Source: Fimenecus sp052273625
Lineage (GTDB): Bacteria > Bacillota > Clostridia > Oscillospirales > Acutalibacteraceae
DNA: 31,843 bases
Direction: 5' to 3'
Assembly (NCBI GenBank): GCA_052273625.1
Contig: DAVZHW010000022.1
Span: forward strand, 1 to 31,843
In this document: piece after piece, positions 1 through 7,842 of the stretch
Layout of the letters: each line of letters begins with the position of its first letter
Position numbering within the stretch: position 1 is the first letter of the stretch
Program-made: the position numbers and the translations under genes
Notes under the pieces: generated by a model
Told to the model about the DNA's origin: nothing
Databases searched by the model: none
What the model saw: the letters and a program-made list of their open reading frames with translations, nothing else

Positions 1-57
1 TCTCCCTCAGTCATTTTTCTTCGAAAAATGACAGCTCCCTCGTCAGAGGGAGCCTGA
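1..57. repeat. Double-hairpin intergenic repeat (minus-oriented copy, cut by window edge)
   Basis: Two adjacent perfect hairpins are visible: GTCATTTTT (10-18) with AAAAATGAC (24-32), and GCTCCCTC (34-41) with GAGGGAGC (46-53). Read on the minus strand, the second is CTCCCTCTGACGAGGGAG, identical in core to the hairpin at 31798-31815. The first hairpin takes the place of the TTGCC/GGCAA hairpin seen there. The CTCCCTC at 2-8 matches the closing GGAGGGA of the other copies. This is a non-coding dispersed repeat, REP- or MITE-like. A half-copy of a second repeat (GCGGTTGTCCG) follows at 62-72. Confidence 0.7.
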
Positions 58-106
58 ATATGCGGTTGTCCGTATTTTTTAATATCATATTAACCGATAA
101 ACAACC

Positions 107-133
107 AAAAAGCGGTGCATAAGCACCGCTTTT
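107..133 (-). terminator. Rho-independent terminator of the ddl-argS operon
   Basis: GCGGTGC (112-118) pairs with GCACCGC (123-129) around a 4-nt loop, extended by A/T pairs. Read on the minus strand, a run of five T follows. It lies 40 nt past the argS stop codon. Confidence 0.85.
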
Positions 134-172
134 AATTATGACTTATAATGTTTATAAATTATAATATTCAAA

Positions 173-1918
173 TCACATTCTGTCGGGAGTTTCGATGCTG
201 AATGCATTAAGAATATTTACCATAACGCTTCTTACGCACTCACAAAGGCAAACTCTTGCCTGCATAAGCGATTCATCATCAACGCCGATTCTGCAAGCAT
301 TGTAATACTTGTGGAAAAGCGTTGCAAGGGTAATTGCGTATCTCGTAATCCTTGCCGGGTCATAGTTCTTCGCTGAAAGAACAATTTCGTCCGTCAACGA
401 AGCAAGATGGCGGATAAGCTCCTTTTCCTCAGGCTCGGTAAGCTTTTCAAGTTCCTCTCTTGTGCAAGCCCTCGGAGTGATTCCCTCGTCATTGAGTTTA
501 CGAAGAATACTGCAAATTCTCGCATTTGCGTACTGGCAATAATAAACAGGGTTCTGTGATGATTCCTCAACAGCAAGGTCAAGGTCAAAGTCCATTGTAG
601 AGCCCGGCTCACGCATATTGAACAAAAATCTTACTGCGTCAACGGGGATTTCGTCAAGCAAATCGATAAGCGTAATCGCCTTTCCCGTTCTCTTCGACAT
701 CCTGACAACCTCGCCGTTTCTTGTAAGGTTTACAAGCTGCATAAGAACAACATCAAGTCTGCTCTCGTCCAAATCAAGCGCTCTCAAAACACCTTTCATT
801 CTTGCAACATGTCCGTGGTGGTCAGCGCCCCAAACATCAATAGCCTTATCAAAGCCTCTTGTTACAAGTTTGTTTCTGTGATAAGCAATATCAGCCGCAA
901 AATATGTCGGATTGCCGTTTTTACGGATAAGCACATCATCTTTCAATTCAAGTTTATCGATTTCCTCTTGAGTCTTGCCCTGTTCCTTGAGCATCTCTGT
1001 CTGAACTTCGATATTCTTATACCAAAGTGCGCCGTCCTTTTCATAGGTAAGACCCTTATTGGTAAGATAATCTATGCAGTCCTTGACGTCGCCGCTTTTA
1101 TGAAGCGTGCTCTCCATAAACCAAGTATCGTAATTTATACGGTACTTCGCCATATTTTCACGCATTTTGTCAATGTTAAGCGGAAGAGCAAACTCAACAA
1201 GTGCCTTCCTTCTCTCCTCTTCGGGCTTATCGATATATTCGTCGCCGTACTTCTCACGGAACTGCTTCGCTCTCTCGATTATGTCCTCGCCGTGATAGCT
1301 GTCCTCGGGAAGCTCAACGGCATCCTCTCCCTTTATGAGCTGCTGATAACGAATATCAAGCGAAAGTCCGAACTTTTCAATCTGATTTCCTGCGTCATTT
1401 ACATAAAATTCTCTCTCGACCTCATAGCCTGCCATATCAAGCACACTCGCAAGACAATCGCCCAATGCGCCGCCTCTTGCGTTGCCCATATGCATAGGAC
1501 CTGTGGGGTTTGCCGATACAAATTCTACGTTATATTTCTTACCCTTGCCGTAATCGCTTCTGCCGTATTTTTCATTGAGCGACTTAATATCAAGCAAAAT
1601 GTCGGCATAAAACCCGCTGCAAAGTCTGAAATTTATAAAGCCTGCACCCGCAACCGAGCACTCCGAAAAATATGTTCCGTCAAGATCTATATACTCAGCG
1701 ATTATATCGGCAATTTTCCTCGGTGCATTGCGGAAAGCTCTTGCCCCTGCGAAAGCTACGTTTGTCGAGTAATCTCCGTTTGCCCTGTCCTGAGGCACCT
1801 CTACGATAAAATCGGGTAACGGCTCAGCCGGAAGCTTGCCGTCCGCAACAGCCCTGCCGACCGCCTCGAGTACAAGAGTCCTCAATTCATCCTGTGTCTT
1901 TTTAACCAATACAGACAT
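173..1918 (-). CDS. argS: Arginyl-tRNA synthetase
   Basis: Class I aminoacyl-tRNA synthetase that charges tRNA-Arg with arginine in the cytoplasm. The 581-residue length is normal for bacterial ArgS. An N-terminal Add1-like domain (about 1-100) precedes the catalytic Rossmann fold. The HIGH-type signature is HMGN at 143-146 within NPTGPMHMGNARGG. The second signature reads VRMSKRTG, a usual ArgS variant of KMSKS. The C-terminal helical anticodon-binding domain ends in ETPDRM, close to the common PERM ending. The ATG has a good AAGGAG site just upstream. It is the last gene of ddl-DUF1934-argS, 23 nt after the DUF1934 gene, and a terminator follows. The DUF1934/YwiB-argS pairing is also seen in Bacillus. 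No T-box leader is visible. Confidence 0.97.
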   Translation of the reverse strand: MSVLVKKTQDELRTLVLEAVGRAVADGKLPAEPLPDFIVEVPQDRANGDYSTNVAFAGARAFRNAPRKIADIIAEYIDLDGTYFSECSVAGAGFINFRLCSGFYADILLDIKSLNEKYGRSDYGKGKKYNVEFVSANPTGPMHMGNARGGALGDCLASVLDMAGYEVEREFYVNDAGNQIEKFGLSLDIRYQQLIKGEDAVELPEDSYHGEDIIERAKQFREKYGDEYIDKPEEERRKALVEFALPLNIDKMRENMAKYRINYDTWFMESTLHKSGDVKDCIDYLTNKGLTYEKDGALWYKNIEVQTEMLKEQGKTQEEIDKLELKDDVLIRKNGNPTYFAADIAYHRNKLVTRGFDKAIDVWGADHHGHVARMKGVLRALDLDESRLDVVLMQLVNLTRNGEVVRMSKRTGKAITLIDLLDEIPVDAVRFLFNMREPGSTMDFDLDLAVEESSQNPVYYCQYANARICSILRKLNDEGITPRACTREELEKLTEPEEKELIRHLASLTDEIVLSAKNYDPARITRYAITLATLFHKYYNACRIGVDDESLMQARVCLCECVRSVMVNILNAFSIETPDRM

Positions 1919-1941
1919 CTGTTTTCTCCTTATTCTCTATA

Positions 1942-2364
1942 TTATTCCTTAGGGTTTAATTTAATTTCAAGCTTATTTTTTGCCAAAAAGCCCATATTGA
2001 AATCAAGGTCATATTCAAGCAAAATCTTGCCCGAGCCGTCCTCAATATCAATAACAACATCATTTGTGTTGACTCCGACGCTTAAAGCACCGACGGGAGT
2101 AACGTATTCCCCGTTGTGTCGAACGCCCTTTTCAAAAATCATCTCGGTTGCAACCGAGCCGTCTTTTTTCATTGAAACAGTGTCGCCTTCAATGACAATT
2201 TCGGTATGCACCTTTTCTTTATCGTCAAGATATTCCCAAAATTCAAGCTTCAAGCCGCCGTCGGTTTCGCTCAAATCGCCCGTTACATCAATTTCCGTAA
2301 CGTCGTGCTCGCCGTCGATTACCTGCTCGCCTTTTATGAGAATAACCGCATTGTTTTTAGCCAT
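1942..2364 (-). CDS. DUF1934 (YwiB-like) beta-barrel protein
   Basis: Small acidic protein of 140 residues, rich in alternating beta-strand-like segments (for example VILIKGEQ, TEIVIEGDTVSMKK, LLEYDLDFNMG). It fits the DUF1934/YwiB family of calycin-like beta-barrels, which sits beside argS in many Firmicutes. Its molecular function is not known. I place the start at the ATG of MAKNNAV, because AGGAG lies about 7 nt upstream; a longer reading from 2382 lacks a better site. The gene overlaps the end of ddl by 8 nt (ATGGCTAA), which implies translational coupling. No signal peptide or membrane segment is seen. Family assignment rests on length, strand pattern and neighbourhood. Confidence 0.8.
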   Translation of the reverse strand: MAKNNAVILIKGEQVIDGEHDVTEIDVTGDLSETDGGLKLEFWEYLDDKEKVHTEIVIEGDTVSMKKDGSVATEMIFEKGVRHNGEYVTPVGALSVGVNTNDVVIDIEDGSGKILLEYDLDFNMGFLAKNKLEIKLNPKE

Positions 2365-3424
2365 ACATTCTCTCCTGTGCAAGAGTAAACAGCCTGTCGA
2401 TAAGCTCCGAGTAGCTTATACCGCTGTGCTCACAAAGCTTCGGATACATACTTATCGGCGTAAAGCCGGGGATTGTGTTTATCTCGTTGAAAACTACCCT
2501 GTTATCCTTTTTTGTAACGAAGAAGTCAACTCTTGAAAGTCCCGAGCAGCCGAGCACCGTGTATGCTCTGACAGCGGCACGGCGAACCTCCTCGATTGTC
2601 TCTTCCGGAATATGCGCCGGTATGTAAAGCTCGCTGTTGTCGTTTTCGTACTTCGCCTCGTAATCATAAAACTCGTTTGCAGGCTTAATTTGACCTACCG
2701 ACATCGCCTTTGCGTCTCTGTTTCCGAGAACGGCGCACTCAACCTCAAAGCCGTCGATAAACTCCTCCAAAACAACCTTTCTGTCCTCTTTGAATGCCAC
2801 TTCCATAGCCTTTTCGAGAGAAGCTCTGTCAACCGCCTTTGAAACGCCGACCGAAGAGCCTGAGTTTGCCGGCTTTACGAATATCGGATAACCGAGATAA
2901 TCTTCAGCCTTTTTCAAAAAGCTGTCCTTGATTTCCCTGTACTCCTCTGCAACGCAAGAAAGCCACTTTGCTTGGCAAATCTCGGCAGAATCGGCAAGTG
3001 TGTTTGTAATCGCCTTATCCATACAGCAAGCCGACGAACAATAATCGCAGCCGACATACGGAATTCCCGCAAGCTCAAAAAGCCCTTGAATTGTGCCGTC
3101 CTCGCCGTTCTTGCCGTGAAGCACGGGAAATGCGACATCAATTTTAATTTTTTCAATCTTATTTTCTCTGAAAACTATAAGGCTCTTATCCTTTCTGTCG
3201 GGGGACACAACTGCCTTTGTGCATTTTCCGCTTTCAAGCCACTTGTCCTCGGGCAAAAGGGAAACATCGCCCTCATAGAGATACCATTCTCCGTCCCTTG
3301 TAATTCCGACGGTAACGACCTCATATTTATCGGTTGGGATATGTGAGATAACGTATGAAGCGGAAACGCACGAAACAAAATGCTCGCTCGACGCACCGCC
3401 AAAAATAATAAGTGCTTTTTTCAC
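2357..3424 (-). CDS. ddl: D-alanine--D-alanine ligase
   Basis: ATP-grasp ligase that joins two D-alanines for the peptidoglycan pentapeptide stem. The 355 residues fit the family. The N-terminus carries the GGASSEHFVS signature. The ATP-grasp part shows FVKPANSGSSVGVSKA, LEEFIDGFEVECAV and the metal-binding FNEINTIPGFTPISMYP. The omega-loop sequence FYDYEAKY keeps the tyrosine typical of D-Ala-D-Ala ligases, whereas D-lactate-forming VanA-type enzymes have a different loop, so a resistance-type ligase is unlikely. The start is GTG at 3424 with GGGGTGAT upstream. First gene of the operon with DUF1934 and argS, transcribed from the promoter at 3462-3490. Confidence 0.95.
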   Translation of the reverse strand: MKKALIIFGGASSEHFVSCVSASYVISHIPTDKYEVVTVGITRDGEWYLYEGDVSLLPEDKWLESGKCTKAVVSPDRKDKSLIVFRENKIEKIKIDVAFPVLHGKNGEDGTIQGLFELAGIPYVGCDYCSSACCMDKAITNTLADSAEICQAKWLSCVAEEYREIKDSFLKKAEDYLGYPIFVKPANSGSSVGVSKAVDRASLEKAMEVAFKEDRKVVLEEFIDGFEVECAVLGNRDAKAMSVGQIKPANEFYDYEAKYENDNSELYIPAHIPEETIEEVRRAAVRAYTVLGCSGLSRVDFFVTKKDNRVVFNEINTIPGFTPISMYPKLCEHSGISYSELIDRLFTLAQERMYG

Positions 3425-3461
3425 TTAAATCACCCCATAAAATTCATATATACAGATATAT

Positions 3462-3490
3462 ATAATACCATATTAACGATTTATTATCAA
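3462..3490 (-). promoter_or_regulatory. Sigma-A-type promoter of the ddl operon
   Basis: On the minus strand, TTGATA (3490-3485) and TATTAT (3467-3462) are separated by exactly 17 bp, 38 nt or more upstream of the ddl GTG. It is back to back with the plus-strand promoter at 3511-3539. Confidence 0.75.
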
Positions 3491-3510
3491 TTATTTAATA
3501 AAAATTTTTA

Positions 3511-3539
3511 ATGACAAATCGCTTTTTATATGTTACAAT
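3511..3539 (+). promoter_or_regulatory. Sigma-A-type promoter of the 3576 gene
   Basis: ATGACA (3511-3516) and TACAAT (3534-3539) with a 17-bp spacer; the -10 is preceded by TG (TGTTACAAT). Predicted transcription start is near 3546, with a 30-nt leader containing AAGGTGG before the start codon. Confidence 0.7.
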
Positions 3540-3575
3540 ATCGTTTGTATAAAAACTTTAAGGTGGTTTCAGTAT

Positions 3576-4493
3576 ATGATGGAATTGAATGAAGCCCTCA
3601 ATGCCGTACTTTCGGGCATTGATTCTTCTGTAAAGGCAAACGGCTTTACCGCTGTTGAGCCGAAAGAAAAAACCGACGAGCTTCCCGTTATTCACGACGG
3701 CGAGCACAGCTATATCGACTTTGTAGGCGAAAAGGGTAAAATCCGCTTCGAAATCTTTGGAAATCAGGCTTTGCTCTTCTATACCGACGTTAAATCAGAC
3801 GAGGCTACGGACGAGGATTTGGTTAAGGCTTCGGTCAACTATTTCAATCTTGAGGAATTTGACCAGAAGGATATTAAATCTCTTTGCAACGAGCTTAATG
3901 AGACTATAAACGCAAAGTTCGGCACGGCAAACGCCGCCGGCTCCAAGTCAAAGAAGATGCCGACTCCCGTTTCAAAGACGGCTGCCAAAAACGGCTCTCA
4001 GTCTTATGACGGCAACACTCTTGCCAACAGACTTTCCGCAATTTATCCCGAGCTTAAGGAGCCGTACAGAGCAAACTTTGAAAAGTATGACGAGTTCCTT
4101 CCCGAAGAATTTTTCGTGGACTACGGCGCAAAGCCCGTAATCAACACAATCAGATCTGGTAACGCTTCGGAAATCAAGCGTCTTTTCAAAATTCTCAACG
4201 ACATTTACGAAAACGGCAGCTCGGACGTTCAGGGTCTTATCGCCGTTACCATTCTCGGCGAAATGAACAACGACCCCCTGCTCTGCGAAAGAGCAGCCGA
4301 ATATATGTGTGAGGATATGAAGGACACTGTGCTTCTTGTCAACAAATTCCTTGCGACCTCAAGGGGAAAGAAAGCTAAAGAAAAGCTTAAAAATCCCCCT
4401 GCATATAAGCCGAAAAAAGAAAAGAAGCCGGGTATGTTCGCTCAGATGATGAACGAGGGTATGGCTCAAAACGGCGGAATGCCTCCGATGTAA
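3576..4493 (+). CDS. Uncharacterised two-domain protein
   Basis: I do not recognise this 305-residue protein with confidence. The N-terminal 120 or so residues alternate helix and strand (YIDFVGEKGKIRFEIFG, QALLFYTDV) and loosely recall YbjN- or chaperone-like folds. A Lys/Ser/Ala linker follows (about 120-145). Residues of about 148-250 look all-helical (LANRLSAIYPELKEPY, IKRLFKILNDIYENG, GLIAVTILGEMNNDP) and resemble DUF7674-like helical modules, a tentative match. The tail is lysine-rich and then Met/Gly-rich (MFAQMMNEGMAQNGGMPPM). There is no signal peptide or membrane helix, so it is probably cytosolic. Two ATGs stand in tandem (3576, 3579) after AAGGTGG. It is monocistronic, with its own promoter and terminator. 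Confidence 0.8.
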   Translation: MMELNEALNAVLSGIDSSVKANGFTAVEPKEKTDELPVIHDGEHSYIDFVGEKGKIRFEIFGNQALLFYTDVKSDEATDEDLVKASVNYFNLEEFDQKDIKSLCNELNETINAKFGTANAAGSKSKKMPTPVSKTAAKNGSQSYDGNTLANRLSAIYPELKEPYRANFEKYDEFLPEEFFVDYGAKPVINTIRSGNASEIKRLFKILNDIYENGSSDVQGLIAVTILGEMNNDPLLCERAAEYMCEDMKDTVLLVNKFLATSRGKKAKEKLKNPPAYKPKKEKKPGMFAQMMNEGMAQNGGMPPM

Positions 4494-4518
4494 TCGGTTA
4501 AAAACAACAAAATTTAAG

Positions 4519-4541
4519 CCCGAGTGTTTACTCGGGTTTTT
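4519..4541 (+). terminator. Terminator of the 3576 gene
   Basis: CCCGAGT (4519-4525) and ACTCGGG (4530-4536) form a 7-bp stem with loop GTTT, followed by TTTTT on the plus strand. Confidence 0.85.
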
Positions 4542-4546
4542 ATGAC

Positions 4547-4575
4547 AAAAGGGAACTGAAAAACAGTTCCCTTTT
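4547..4575 (-). terminator. Terminator of the two-component/ABC operon
   Basis: AAAAGGGAACTG (4547-4558) and CAGTTCCCTTTT (4564-4575) form a perfect 12-bp stem with an A5 loop. It can work in either direction, and lies 19 nt past the permease stop, between the two convergent genes. Confidence 0.8.
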
Positions 4576-4594
4576 GCTGTGTGAAAAATCTATA

Positions 4595-7087
4595 TCAGCC
4601 GACATCCGTCTTTAGAGTGTCGATGATATTGTCGTCGTTTATCCTGTCTATCGAGTAGAACAATGCGCTTTCGATTATCAGGAATACCGCAACCGAAGCT
4701 ATAAGGTACGGTGTGATATTGAGCTGGAAGCCGAAATCAAAGCTGTTCCCAAGCGCCTTATACATCAAAAAATGTATCAAAACGCTTACGGGCAATGAAA
4801 ACGCAAGCGACCTTACGCCGTAGCTGAACGATTCGAGATAAATCATTCTCTTAAACGCTTTCGGCGTCATTCCGACAGAACGAAGCATTGCAAATTCCCT
4901 GCGTCTTTCGTTCATTGAGTTCGATATGGTGTTTATGATATTCATAATCGAAATGAGCGTGATAAGCGTGATAAATCCGTAAACAAATACCTTTGTTATC
5001 ATAAGAATATTGTTTATCGCATCCATTGAAGAGCCGGACTGAGAGATACTGAGATACTCCGCATCCGTCTTGTAAAGTTCTTCGCTTATTTTATCTATAA
5101 CGCTCTGGATTTCCTGTTCGTCCTTTACGAATATATACGCAGTTGAGGGTGAGTAGTCTTTAAGAGAGTCGGGTATAACTTCGTCGCACATTATAATCGT
5201 AGGTCTTGACGAGTGTCTGAATTGGAAACTTTCCTCCGACCACAAGGCTGTTGTTTGAATACCTATTTCAATCGGCGCATCAACATATACATTATTGCCC
5301 TGCTCGTCATTTTTGTCTATTTGGACATTTATTTTCTTACCCGAAATATCTTTTAAGGGATTTTCGGAATAGGTCTTTGAGTCCTTTTTGCCGTAGGTTG
5401 TGTTTACGAGAATTGCACGGGGGTTGTCCTTGTCGTGATATTTTTCCGTGTTTTCGGAAAGCTCTTTAAGATAACCGTCAAACGCATTGCGGTCAAGATA
5501 AACAACGGTGCAATTCAAGCCGTCATCCGTTATGTTAGCCGTAGAATAATCCTTAAAATACGAAGCGTCGATTTTACCAAACTCACAGGTCATAATGTAG
5601 CTTCGCTCTACCCCCGCCGTGTTTTTAACTGCGTCTGAAAGCTCTTTTGCGTGTCCGCAATCGGTGCTTATCATACTGTCGGCAGTTTGGCTAAAGCTTG
5701 CTCCCATTACATCCGTGAACATAGAACTAAAATTCATAACTGTAAGGAAAACAACAACGCTCAAGAACAGAGAAAAGACAATGTTACGTGAACGCCTGCC
5801 GTTTCGCTTATAATTCTTTGCGGCGAGCGTACCCTCATAGCCGAATATTTTGCCGACAAGCCTTGAAGTGCGAAGCTTTTTCGGATTTTTAATCTTAACC
5901 GCTTCGTTTTGGCGAATTGCCTCGATAGCGGTTGTCTTTGATGCTTTTCTTGCAGGAATATATGAGGAAATAAAAATCGTCAAAGCACTTGCCAAAATCG
6001 TGCCGAGAATTACAATCCAATTCACATACACCTTGAGCGTGCCGTCATACTCGACTGCCATTGTTGCCATAAACGCCTTTCTGATACACGCAAAGGTTAC
6101 TGCAATACCGCCGACGCCCGACAAAATTCCTATGGGAATACCGATAGCGCCGAGTATAAAGCCCTCGAAGTATACGGACATTCTCTTTTGCTTTTTGGTA
6201 GCGCCCACCGACGAGAGCATACCGAGGTATTTTGCCCTCTCCTGATACGATACCGCAAAGCTGTCATATATCATAAATATCGAAACAACCGCAATTATCA
6301 AAAGCAATATTCCCGCAAAGCCCACAAGTGAGCCTAAAATTGCATTGTCCTTCATAATTCCCGAAAATGTAAAAAGCTCCGTGTTGTAGGAATAGCCCTT
6401 AATATTCGTTCCGAGAGCATTTGCGGTTGTCTCCATTTTGTTCCAAATCGAGTTATCGAGTTTGTCGTAACGCACATAGACGTTAGCCGTATTAACCTGC
6501 TTCAACACTTCGTCGTCACAGCCGATAAACAAATTGACATAGTCAGTTCCCGACACCTTGCTTTGCGTGTAACCGACCACAAGAAAATCTCTTGTTACAA
6601 ATTCTCCGTTCTCCTTTTGAATATCAAGCGTTACGGTATTACCTATGGCGTAGTTTTCGTCTTTTTCGGCAAAGCTCTTTACAACAAGAATTTCATTGCT
6701 GTTTTTCGGGTACCTTCCGACAGAAACGCTGACATTTCTCATATCAAACCAATTTCCGTCAACTATAAACACGCTTTCTCCTGATTGTATTTTGTCATTT
6801 CCTCTCGGCGCGATACTGCCGTAAAATGCCGAAAAGGATATTTCTTCTATATTTTTATCGTTTTTGTAAATACTCTTATCATTAATAAAATCCGCATCCG
6901 TAAATTTTGCGTGCCAATTTCCGTCAACCGCAAGCGTTGTATTCTGAAAGAACTTTATAAAAGATATAGCGCTTGTAAACACCGCCGTTACCATCGCAAC
7001 GGAAACGATAATTGCAAGCACGGTCAAAACACTGCGCTTTTTGTGTGATTTTAAGTGTCTGAGAGTGAGAGTGTTAACAATATTCAC
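4595..7087 (-). CDS. ABC transporter permease with two FtsX-type modules
   Basis: Membrane subunit of a MacB/LolCDE-like (type VII) ABC transporter, 830 residues. The N-terminal helix (about 17-42) leads to a large extracytoplasmic domain (about 45-250), then three helices at about 255-280, 305-335 and 355-380. A second unit repeats this: helix at about 435-457, outer domain of about 460-705, and three helices between about 710 and 820. Both modules carry the FtsX cytosolic signature (ERAKYLGMLSSVGATKKQ; ERRREFAMLRSVGMTPKAF). This is two MacB-like four-helix units in one chain, unlike the BceB arrangement with one outer domain. The GTG start directly follows the ATPase stop (TAAGTG), with AGGTGA upstream. 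The substrate cannot be told; lipids, peptides or envelope stress are typical for the class. Confidence 0.88.
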   Translation of the reverse strand: MNIVNTLTLRHLKSHKKRSVLTVLAIIVSVAMVTAVFTSAISFIKFFQNTTLAVDGNWHAKFTDADFINDKSIYKNDKNIEEISFSAFYGSIAPRGNDKIQSGESVFIVDGNWFDMRNVSVSVGRYPKNSNEILVVKSFAEKDENYAIGNTVTLDIQKENGEFVTRDFLVVGYTQSKVSGTDYVNLFIGCDDEVLKQVNTANVYVRYDKLDNSIWNKMETTANALGTNIKGYSYNTELFTFSGIMKDNAILGSLVGFAGILLLIIAVVSIFMIYDSFAVSYQERAKYLGMLSSVGATKKQKRMSVYFEGFILGAIGIPIGILSGVGGIAVTFACIRKAFMATMAVEYDGTLKVYVNWIVILGTILASALTIFISSYIPARKASKTTAIEAIRQNEAVKIKNPKKLRTSRLVGKIFGYEGTLAAKNYKRNGRRSRNIVFSLFLSVVVFLTVMNFSSMFTDVMGASFSQTADSMISTDCGHAKELSDAVKNTAGVERSYIMTCEFGKIDASYFKDYSTANITDDGLNCTVVYLDRNAFDGYLKELSENTEKYHDKDNPRAILVNTTYGKKDSKTYSENPLKDISGKKINVQIDKNDEQGNNVYVDAPIEIGIQTTALWSEESFQFRHSSRPTIIMCDEVIPDSLKDYSPSTAYIFVKDEQEIQSVIDKISEELYKTDAEYLSISQSGSSMDAINNILMITKVFVYGFITLITLISIMNIINTISNSMNERRREFAMLRSVGMTPKAFKRMIYLESFSYGVRSLAFSLPVSVLIHFLMYKALGNSFDFGFQLNITPYLIASVAVFLIIESALFYSIDRINDDNIIDTLKTDVG

Positions 7088-7765
7088 TTATCTCACCTCA
7101 TCTCTCAAAATCTTTCCGTCGTTTATTTCAATTACTCTGTCGGCGGAAAGGGCAATTCGCTCGTCGTGAGTGATGATAATTACCGTCTGCTTGTTTTCTT
7201 TATTAAACTGTCTTAAAAGCTTGATTATCTCCTTGCTGTTTTCGCTGTCAAGGTTGCCTGTCGGCTCGTCGGCAAGCAAAAGTGCGGGTGAATTTAACAA
7301 CGCTCTGCCGATTGACACCCTCTGCTGTTGACCGCCCGAAAGCTCGTTCGGAAGATGCTTTAACCTGTTTTCAAGTCCCAATTTTTCAACAAGCATTTCA
7401 ATCTGCTTTTGGTCGGGTTTTCTGCCGTCAAGTAAAAGCGGAAGTGTCAGGTTTTCCTCAACCGTCAAAATCGGAATAAGGTTATAGAACTGATAAATTA
7501 GACCTATCTGCCTGCGACGGAAAATCGCAAGAGCCGTTTCGTCAAGGTCGCTGATTTTTGTTCCGTTTATGATTACCTCACCGCTTGTCGGCACATCAAC
7601 TCCGCCTAAAATATGCAAAAGCGTTGACTTGCCCGAGCCCGACGGTCCTACAATAGCGATAAACTCGCCCTGCTCCACGCTGAAGGAAACATTGTCGAGA
7701 GCCTTGACAAGAGTGTCGCCCTCGCCGTATGTTTTACACAAATTTTTAGTTTCAAGAATTTTCAT
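7088..7765 (-). CDS. ABC transporter ATP-binding protein (LolD/MacB type)
   Basis: Cytoplasmic ATPase of 225 residues that drives the permease encoded directly downstream. Motifs in order: Walker A GPSGSGKST (40-48), Q-loop at Q92, signature LSGGQQQRVSIG (142-153), Walker B LLLADEPTG (162-170), D-loop region NLDSENS, and switch histidine H200. The characteristic LIYQFYNLIP segment fits the LolD/MacB/SalX group. The ATG is preceded by GGAG about 10 nt upstream. A 76-nt gap separates it from the kinase gene and holds its own -10 and direct repeats (see 7791-7842), so the transporter pair can be induced apart from the kinase/regulator pair. Confidence 0.95.
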   Translation of the reverse strand: MKILETKNLCKTYGEGDTLVKALDNVSFSVEQGEFIAIVGPSGSGKSTLLHILGGVDVPTSGEVIINGTKISDLDETALAIFRRRQIGLIYQFYNLIPILTVEENLTLPLLLDGRKPDQKQIEMLVEKLGLENRLKHLPNELSGGQQQRVSIGRALLNSPALLLADEPTGNLDSENSKEIIKLLRQFNKENKQTVIIITHDERIALSADRVIEINDGKILRDEVR

Positions 7766-7790
7766 AGCACATCTGCTCCTTTCAACGCCT

Positions 7791-7842
7791 ATAATAGTCC
7801 GTCAACCTTACAATTAAGTTACAAAAACAATTACAGTTTTGT
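7791..7842 (-). promoter_or_regulatory. Putative regulator-controlled promoter of the ABC transporter
   Basis: On the minus strand a TATTAT -10 (7796-7791) has a poor -35 (ACTTAA), which suggests an activated promoter. Upstream, three TGTAA words (7835-7831, 7823-7819, 7812-7808) are spaced 12 and 11 bp apart, as expected for tandem binding of an OmpR-type regulator. The first lies inside ATTACAGTTTTGT (7830-7842), which recurs exactly at 9548-9560 upstream of the regulator gene. Confidence 0.55.

Noticed and set aside
809..1819. Long open frame on the plus strand across argS (336 codons)
   Set aside because: It is antisense to a complete argS, has no ribosome site or recognisable domain, and its composition is that of a mirror frame.
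2357..3424. Ddl as a vancomycin-resistance D-Ala-D-Lac or D-Ser ligase
   Set aside because: The omega-loop FYDYEAKY is of the D-Ala-D-Ala type, and no vanH, vanX or vanT gene is near; the context is housekeeping.
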